Positions 59,548 through 64,000 of a stretch of DNA of 64,000 nt are shown one piece after another. The notes below the pieces were generated by a model, which was not told where the DNA came from, made no database searches, and saw only the letters and a program-made list of their open reading frames with translations. The position numbers were made by a program, and so were the translations under genes. How positions within the stretch are numbered: the stretch's first letter is position 1; every line of letters begins with the position of its first letter. The DNA is taken from contig JAZNIT010000064.1 of the NCBI GenBank assembly GCA_045577615.1, positions 16,727-80,726 of the forward strand, given 5' to 3'. This DNA is from RGIG2206 sp045577615. GTDB taxonomy: Bacteria > Bacillota > Clostridia > Oscillospirales > Acutalibacteraceae.

Positions 59548-59577
59548 ATTTTACCAAAAAAGTACTATGTTTGTCAA
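59548..59577 (-). promoter_or_regulatory. Promoter of the yicC-to-spoVM gene run
   Basis: TTGACA, 18-base spacer, TAAAAT on the minus strand, about 35 bases upstream of yicC and 9 bases from the divergent ychF promoter. Confidence 0.7.
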
Positions 59578-59586
59578 CTGTTACGC

Positions 59587-59614
59587 TTGATTATTTAATA
59601 TTTTCGTGTATAAT
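59587..59614 (+). promoter_or_regulatory. Promoter of ychF
   Basis: TTGATT, 16-base spacer, TATAAT, about 33 bases upstream of the ychF ATG. Confidence 0.7.
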
Positions 59615-59647
59615 ATTGTTATCCGATAGGAAAGGAACTATAAATTT

Positions 59648-60742
59648 ATGAAATTAGGTATCGTAGGACTGCCTAATGTAGGCAAGTCAACCCTCTTTAA
59701 TGCCATCACAAATGCCGGTGCACAGTCAGCCAACTACCCCTTCTGCACCATCGAACCCAACGTTGGTATGGTATCTGTGCCCGACACCAGACTTGATAAA
59801 CTTGCTGAGATGTATAATCCCGACAAATTCACCCCCGCTACTATTGAATTTGTTGATATTGCAGGACTTGTAAAAGGTGCATCAAAGGGTGAAGGACTTG
59901 GCAACAAGTTCTTGTCACACATCCGCGAGGTAGATGCAGTAATTCACGTTGTAAGATGCTTTGAAAGCACCGATATAATTCACGTTGACGGCTCTGTTGA
60001 CCCTCTCAGAGATATTGAAACTATCAATCTTGAACTTATATTCAGCGATATGGAAATGGTTCAGCGCCGCACCGACAAAGCAACCAAAGCTGCCAAGGGT
60101 GATAAATCCTTCTTAGCAGAGGTAGACTTCTTAAAGCGCCTTTATGCTCACCTTGAATCAGGTCAGCCCGCCCGTTCAATCGATGCTAACGAAGCTGAAC
60201 AAGAAATCCTGAATGACACTGCACTGCTTTCACTTAAGCCAGTAATCTATGTTTGCAATATGAGCGAGGACGATTTTGCCAACGGCATTGATCAGAATGC
60301 AAACTACGGCAAGGTTTCAGAGTTGGCAACAAACGAGCATGCAAAGTGTATCCCCGTTTGTGCAGAGATGGAGTCACAAATCGCCGATATGGACAATGAG
60401 GAAAAGTCAATGTTCTTATCTGAGCTCGGTCTTGAACAATCAGGTTTGGACAGATTGATCACCGAGAGTTACTCATTGCTTGGCTTGATTTCATATCTTA
60501 CTGCAGGACAGCCCGAGGTAAGAGCGTGGACCATTAAAAAAGGCACCAAAGCTCCCCAGGCCGCCGGTAAGATTCACTCTGATTTCGAGCGTGGCTTCAT
60601 TCGCGCAGAGGTTATTGCGTTTGACGATCTGATGGCATGCGGCACAATGGTTGCTGCCAAAGAAAAAGGACTTGTTCGCAGTGAAGGCAAAGAATACGTA
60701 ATGCAAGACGGTGACATTGTTCTTTTCAGATTTAACGTTTAA
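59648..60742 (+). CDS. ychF: Redox-regulated ATPase YchF
   Basis: YchF is an Obg-family P-loop protein that prefers ATP and binds ribosomes. The 364-residue protein has GLPNVGKSTLFNAIT, the G3 motif DIAGLVKGASKGEGLG, NMSE as the altered G4 region, and a C-terminal TGS domain (GTKAPQAAGKIHSDFERGFI). Ribosome site GGAAAGGA. Codons are enriched in C-ending types, as in highly expressed genes. Confidence 0.97.
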   Translation: MKLGIVGLPNVGKSTLFNAITNAGAQSANYPFCTIEPNVGMVSVPDTRLDKLAEMYNPDKFTPATIEFVDIAGLVKGASKGEGLGNKFLSHIREVDAVIHVVRCFESTDIIHVDGSVDPLRDIETINLELIFSDMEMVQRRTDKATKAAKGDKSFLAEVDFLKRLYAHLESGQPARSIDANEAEQEILNDTALLSLKPVIYVCNMSEDDFANGIDQNANYGKVSELATNEHAKCIPVCAEMESQIADMDNEEKSMFLSELGLEQSGLDRLITESYSLLGLISYLTAGQPEVRAWTIKKGTKAPQAAGKIHSDFERGFIRAEVIAFDDLMACGTMVAAKEKGLVRSEGKEYVMQDGDIVLFRFNV

Positions 60743-60768
60743 TCAACTACATAAAAAAGGCACCCACT

Positions 60769-61150
60769 TGCGAGACTTCTCATAAGGAAGTCTCGCAGTT
60801 TTATTCGCCAAATACATTTGGCGAGTGATATTGCTTCGCAGTGATATGATGCCTTTGCCCCACGAAAGCATCTTTCGCGGGGACCCCTTACGCATCGTGA
60901 TATTCGGCTACGCCGAGTTTGGCGAATAAAATAACACTGAAACCGCAAGGTTTCAATAACACTATTGCCGAAAAGGCAATAATATCACTCCGACAAAGTC
61001 GGAATAAAACTTGAACAATACAAATTGTTATGATAAAATGGGTTTGGGCATACCCCAATAAAGCATTTATACTTACAAATGCGATGCTGGTTCTTCTTCT
61101 GAAACAGTTTGATAAGTAAGAGTCTATACTCCGCAACGATTCGTTGCGGA
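60769..61150. repeat. Array of about eleven short hairpins with alternating spacer motif
   Basis: The 485-bp gap between ychF and the Xre gene is mostly short inverted repeats: 60769-60797 (11-bp stem), 60805-60824 (TCGCCAAAT), 60832-60840, 60858-60882 (CGAAAG), 60904-60916 (TCGGC), 60938-60955 (TGAAACC), 60963-60981 (TATTGCC), 60989-61003 (TCCGAC), 61014-61029, 61063-61082 and 61130-61150. In the left half the hairpins are joined by (A/C)GTGATAT(T), in the right half by AATA(A/T)CACT, its complement. A 14-bp inverted pair (60799-60812 and 60918-60931) links the halves. The first hairpin may double as the ychF terminator. Confidence 0.8.
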
Positions 61151-61188
61151 AATTCCTTTGCTTGTTGGTGGATTGCAATGAGGATTTG

Positions 61189-61197
61189 TGGTATAAT
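61189..61197 (+). promoter_or_regulatory. Extended -10 promoter of the Xre gene
   Basis: TGGTATAAT, an extended -10 element without a clear -35, 30 bases before the start codon. Confidence 0.5.
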
Positions 61198-61227
61198 TCA
61201 ATCACACTATAGAATGGAGGTTCTCTT

Positions 61228-61464
61228 ATGGCATTTGGCGAAACACTATCTAACTTGAGGAAAGCGAAAGGTTTATCCCAAGAGCAGCTGGCTGCAGAAC
61301 TTGGATTAACAAGACAAACAATCTCAAAATGGGAGCTTAATCAATCAACACCTGACCTCGATTATCTTCTGCGACTAAGCGATTTTTTTGCTGTGTCTAC
61401 TGACTTTTTGATCAAAGGAAAACAATTCAATAATGATCCCCCTTGCAACAACTCTGATTTATAA
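61228..61464 (+). CDS. Xre-family helix-turn-helix regulator (78 aa)
   Basis: A single HTH_3 domain: LSNLRKAKGLSQEQLAAELG, LTRQTISKWELNQSTPDLDY and LLRLSDFFAVSTDFLI. The short polar tail has no further domain, so it is probably a dimeric repressor. A GGAGG ribosome site lies 9 bases upstream. It is followed by a small membrane protein gene 24 bases downstream; such pairs often encode a regulator and a membrane-located sensor or product. Confidence 0.93.
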   Translation: MAFGETLSNLRKAKGLSQEQLAAELGLTRQTISKWELNQSTPDLDYLLRLSDFFAVSTDFLIKGKQFNNDPPCNNSDL

Positions 61465-61488
61465 GAAAGGAACTCACATACTAAACTA

Positions 61489-61749
61489 ATGTCACGTAGC
61501 GTTGCTACATACAAATTATGTGTTTATTTAGGTGCCATTATTTTAGGAGTATCACTTATAGGGATTATAGTCTTTGTCATCTGTTCGGCGTTGAATCCTT
61601 GGGGAGCACTTATTGGAAGATGGTATTTTGAAGGATTGATCGGTTTTCTGATCGGAACAGATACACTCTGGTTTTTTATTATTTTGTTAGTACTATTTAT
61701 TGCGGGTGGATTGATATCTGCGTGCGGAATAAAGAATATGAAGCAATAA
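61489..61749 (+). CDS. Small two-helix membrane protein (86 aa)
   Basis: Two hydrophobic segments (LGAIILGVSLIGIIVFVICS, about 15-34, and FFIILLVLFIAGGLISACGI, about 61-80) flank a Trp/Gly-rich loop, with a basic tail. No family is recognised. Ribosome site GAAAGGAA lies 16 bases before the ATG, longer than optimal, so translation may depend on the preceding Xre gene. A terminator follows. Confidence 0.7.
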   Translation: MSRSVATYKLCVYLGAIILGVSLIGIIVFVICSALNPWGALIGRWYFEGLIGFLIGTDTLWFFIILLVLFIAGGLISACGIKNMKQ

Positions 61750-61766
61750 ACCCCAAGCAGTCTAAC

Positions 61767-61801
61767 AAAAAACCGACGGATTTATTATCTGTCGGTTTTT
61801 T
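61767..61801. terminator. Bidirectional intrinsic terminator
   Basis: AAAAACCGACGGAT pairs with ATCTGTCGGTTTTT (one G-T pair, 5-base loop), T run following. Between convergent genes. Confidence 0.92.
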
Positions 61802-61846
61802 AACATCCTCATTCGGCGCCGCCCTTGGGTGCCTTTTTTATTTTGA

Positions 61847-63601
61847 TTATATTGAATACTTCTGCATATAACCCTCGTAAAGGCTGTTAAACTCGCCCTT
61901 ACCGGCCTTAACATTGCTAAGGTATTCGTGGGTATCAAATACGTCGTTGTTAATCTCAATCATACAAACAGCAATATTTGAGCAGTGGTCAGAAATACGC
62001 TCGTAGTCGGTCAGCAGATCGGACAAAATGAAGCCCAACTCAATTGTGCAACCACCTGCCTGCAAACGCTCAATATGACCTTTTTTAATAGTGCGCTTAA
62101 GGTAGTCAATAACCTGTTCCAAAGGCTCAACCTTTTCAGCAAGAGCAAGGTCGCCATTGGCAAGAACGCTGAAAGTCATTTCAAGAATTTCAGATACAGC
62201 CTTGGTAATAATCGCGATCTCATTTTTAGCCTCTTCGGAGAAAGCAACCTTTTTCTCATACATTTCTTTTGCGGTTTCACCTATATTAAGGGCGTGGTCG
62301 GAAATACGCTCTATATCGCCTACGCAATGAAGAAGCTCGTTGATAACCTTGCTATCTTGCGCAGAAGTTTGATGCTCAGCAATCTTTACAAGATAGGTAC
62401 CGATTTTATCCTCGTATTTATCAACCAGGCTTTCCATCTGGTTAACCTCGTCAAAAACAGCCATATCAAAGTTGTCAAGCAAGGTTATTGACTTTTTAAA
62501 GCTATCAGCAGAGACAGCTGCCATACGGTTAACAAGCTCTTTACACTTTTCAACTGCGAATGAGGGCATATTAAGAAAGCGCTCGTCGAGGGTTGCAAAT
62601 ATATCGGCCTCTTTTTCTTCCTTCTTACTACGAACAGTTACAAGTGCAAGTTTTTCAATAAGTTTGCAGAAAGGAAGCAATACAATAGTAGAAAGTATAT
62701 TAAACAGGGTGTGAACAATTGCAATCTCAAGTGCACCGACATTTTGCGTCATAAAATCGAAGCCAATAAATGCATTCAGCGCATAGAACCCACCACATAT
62801 AATAGCAACACCAATCATTTTAACATATAAGCAGCTCATTGCAACACGTTTTGAGTCAATGTTGCCACTAACAGATGAAATAATAGGAGTTACGGTTGTG
62901 CCAATGTTTTGACCAAGGATAACAGGAATTGCTACGCTAAAACTGATCGGGCAAGACAAAGACAAGGCTTGCAAAACACCGATTGATGCCGATGAGGACT
63001 GAATTATAGCGGTAAAAACAATGCCAACCAAAATACCCATAAGGGGATTTTCAAACATTGTGAGAATCGATTGGAAGGTTTCATTTTCGCGAAGTCCCTC
63101 CATAGAACCACTCATCATCTGCATACCAAACATCAATATTGAGAAACCGACAAGAATAGAACCTACATTTTTCTTTCTGTCGGTTTTTGCCATCATAGTG
63201 AGCAAAAGGCCAATAAGAGCAAGAATTGGTGTGAAGGATTCAGGCTTGCAGAACTTGAGCAGTATGGCAGCACCATCTTTAATATCGGCGGTACTAAGCA
63301 GCCAAGCGGTTACTGTTGTACCAATATTGGCACCCATAATTATGCTGATAGTTTGACCAAGTTTCATAATACCAGAGTTAACAAAACCAACAAGCATAAC
63401 GGTAGTAGCCGAGGATGACTGAATTACTGCGGTAACCACAAAGCCAAGCAAAAATCCTAAAAATCTGTTAGCGGTAAGTCGTGAAAGAATTGACTCCAAC
63501 TTTCCGCCTGCAAGCTTTTTAAGGCTGTCCCCCATAAGGTCCATACCATAGAGGAAAAGCACTAATCCCCCTATAAGAGCAAGAACTGTAAATATATCCA
63601 T
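61847..63601 (-). CDS. Na/Pi cotransporter family protein with PhoU domain
   Basis: 584 residues. The N-terminal NptA/PNaS membrane domain contains two inverted QSSSA repeats (AVIQSSSATTVMLVGF and AIIQSSSASIGVLQAL) and about nine membrane helices. Residues about 340-560 hold a PhoU-like helical domain. It likely imports phosphate with sodium. I chose the ATG at 63601 (MDIFTVLALIGG), 7 bases from AAGGAG; 26 further upstream codons have no ribosome site. Confidence 0.94.
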   Translation of the reverse strand: MDIFTVLALIGGLVLFLYGMDLMGDSLKKLAGGKLESILSRLTANRFLGFLLGFVVTAVIQSSSATTVMLVGFVNSGIMKLGQTISIIMGANIGTTVTAWLLSTADIKDGAAILLKFCKPESFTPILALIGLLLTMMAKTDRKKNVGSILVGFSILMFGMQMMSGSMEGLRENETFQSILTMFENPLMGILVGIVFTAIIQSSSASIGVLQALSLSCPISFSVAIPVILGQNIGTTVTPIISSVSGNIDSKRVAMSCLYVKMIGVAIICGGFYALNAFIGFDFMTQNVGALEIAIVHTLFNILSTIVLLPFCKLIEKLALVTVRSKKEEKEADIFATLDERFLNMPSFAVEKCKELVNRMAAVSADSFKKSITLLDNFDMAVFDEVNQMESLVDKYEDKIGTYLVKIAEHQTSAQDSKVINELLHCVGDIERISDHALNIGETAKEMYEKKVAFSEEAKNEIAIITKAVSEILEMTFSVLANGDLALAEKVEPLEQVIDYLKRTIKKGHIERLQAGGCTIELGFILSDLLTDYERISDHCSNIAVCMIEINNDVFDTHEYLSNVKAGKGEFNSLYEGYMQKYSI

Positions 63602-63650
63602 ATACAAACTCCTTTTATTGCACAAAACACAAACACTAACATACAAGGTC

Positions 63651-63679
63651 ATATTAGCATATATATTTTCATTTAACAA
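63651..63679 (-). promoter_or_regulatory. Promoter of the Na/Pi cotransporter gene
   Basis: TTGTTA, 17-base spacer, TAATAT on the minus strand, about 50 bases upstream of the start. Confidence 0.55.
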
Positions 63680-63765
63680 GGTATTTTTTAATTATTTACC
63701 ATTTGTAAATATTTAATGCCTTTTGTTAATATATAGTGTTTATTATGCCACAAATCACAATCATA

Positions 63766-63786
63766 ACTACCGGCCGTGCCGGTAGT
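63766..63786 (-). other. GC-rich hairpin downstream of the EF-G fragment
   Basis: ACTACCGGC / GCCGGTAGT, 9-bp stem with a 3-base loop, 13 bases past the EF-G fragment stop. No T run follows, so terminator activity is uncertain. Confidence 0.5.
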
Positions 63787-63799
63787 ATGCACTGCCCCC

Positions 63800-64000
63800 T
63801 TAGGGCATAAGACCGGCTGAGCCTATAGGCTCGTCGAAAAGTTTGCCAACCGCAACCTGCGGCTTACCGACGTTAGCTTCAACTTTGAATTCACGGAGAA
63901 GTCTGTCTACGATGATTTCAAGGTGAAGTTCACCCATACCTGCGATAATTGTCTGGCCTGTTTCTTCATCTGTGTAGCACTTGAATGTGGGATCTTCTTC
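63800..64000 (-). pseudogene. Truncated elongation factor G fragment (5' end outside window)
   Basis: Entering from the right edge, the frame reads EEDPTFKCYTDEETGQTII, AGMGELHLEIIVDRLLREFK and VEANVGKPQVA. This is the domain III region of EF-G, which in intact proteins continues into domain IV. Here the match ends at VGKPQVA; 16 unrelated residues (VGKLFDEPIGSAGLMP) and a TAA follow. Domains IV and V, needed for translocation, are missing. If the upstream part is normal, this is a 3'-truncated copy, so a complete fusA should exist elsewhere. An assembly artefact is possible. Confidence 0.7.

Noticed and set aside
60769..61003. CRISPR array
   Set aside because: Hairpins differ in stem sequence and length, spacing is irregular and there are no identical repeats of about 30 bp or cas genes.
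60888..61205. Minus-strand open frame of 105 codons across the hairpin array
   Set aside because: It has no ribosome site, covers many inverted repeats and encodes low-complexity hydrophobic sequence; it is a by-product of the repeat array.

Overview
The window comes from a low-GC, Gram-positive, endospore-forming anaerobe, most likely a clostridium of the Oscillospirales (Ruminococcaceae-like). This rests on gene content: GerW, CwlD, SpoIVA, a SipL-like DUF3794/LysM protein, SpoVM, PrkC/PrpC, RNase J, RemA, GdpP, a TPP riboswitch with thiT, and a secreted protein with a type I dockerin. About 70 protein genes, five tRNAs and one insertion sequence (IS) are visible. Most genes, including nearly all housekeeping ones, are on the minus strand. 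Plus-strand genes are short insertions bounded by intrinsic terminators.

Layout. 1-4.8 kb: gerW-scpB-scpA-M50 protease, four tRNAs (Val-Asp-Phe-Gly), then yerC-methyltransferase-hslO. 4.86-6 kb: an intact IS481-like element flanked by unusually long 25-bp direct repeats. 6-15 kb: accessory region with unknown membrane proteins, an orphan fumarase beta subunit, a frameshifted DUF2628 gene, a transglutaminase-dockerin protein, a LysM protein, lipoproteins, a TSCPD protein and an MFS transporter. 15-19 kb: cwlD-radA and yajC with membrane proteins. 19-22.7 kb: an oxidoreductase and three tandem SGNH hydrolases, one with a broken signal peptide. 22.8-35.6 kb: rqcH-nif3-trmK-DUF1858, ftsH, tilS-hpt, gdpP-rplI-dnaB and rnj. 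35.8-44 kb: comM, transporters, spoIVA, riboswitch-thiT and thuA. 44.3-59.5 kb: sipL, then a long run that matches the Bacillus subtilis yicC(yloC)-to-spoVM order: yicC, remA, gmk, rpoZ, priA, def, fmt, Zn-peptidase, rsmB, rlmN, prpC, prkC, rsgA, thiN, small membrane protein, spoVM. 59.6-64 kb: ychF, a dense array of short hairpins, an Xre regulator with a small membrane protein, an Na/Pi symporter and a truncated EF-G piece at the edge.

The spore-coat basement proteins SpoIVA, SipL-like and SpoVM lie within 5 kb, together with an undescribed 52-residue membrane protein directly upstream of spoVM. Items most worth following up are the hairpin array at 60.77-61.15 kb, the IS with its long duplication and self-sequestering leader, the two small sporulation genes at 46 kb, the doubly damaged SGNH hydrolase whose lipobox cysteine codon is TGA, and the 14-bp inverted repeats around the sodium-symporter promoter. 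All assignments were made by reading; no database search was run.
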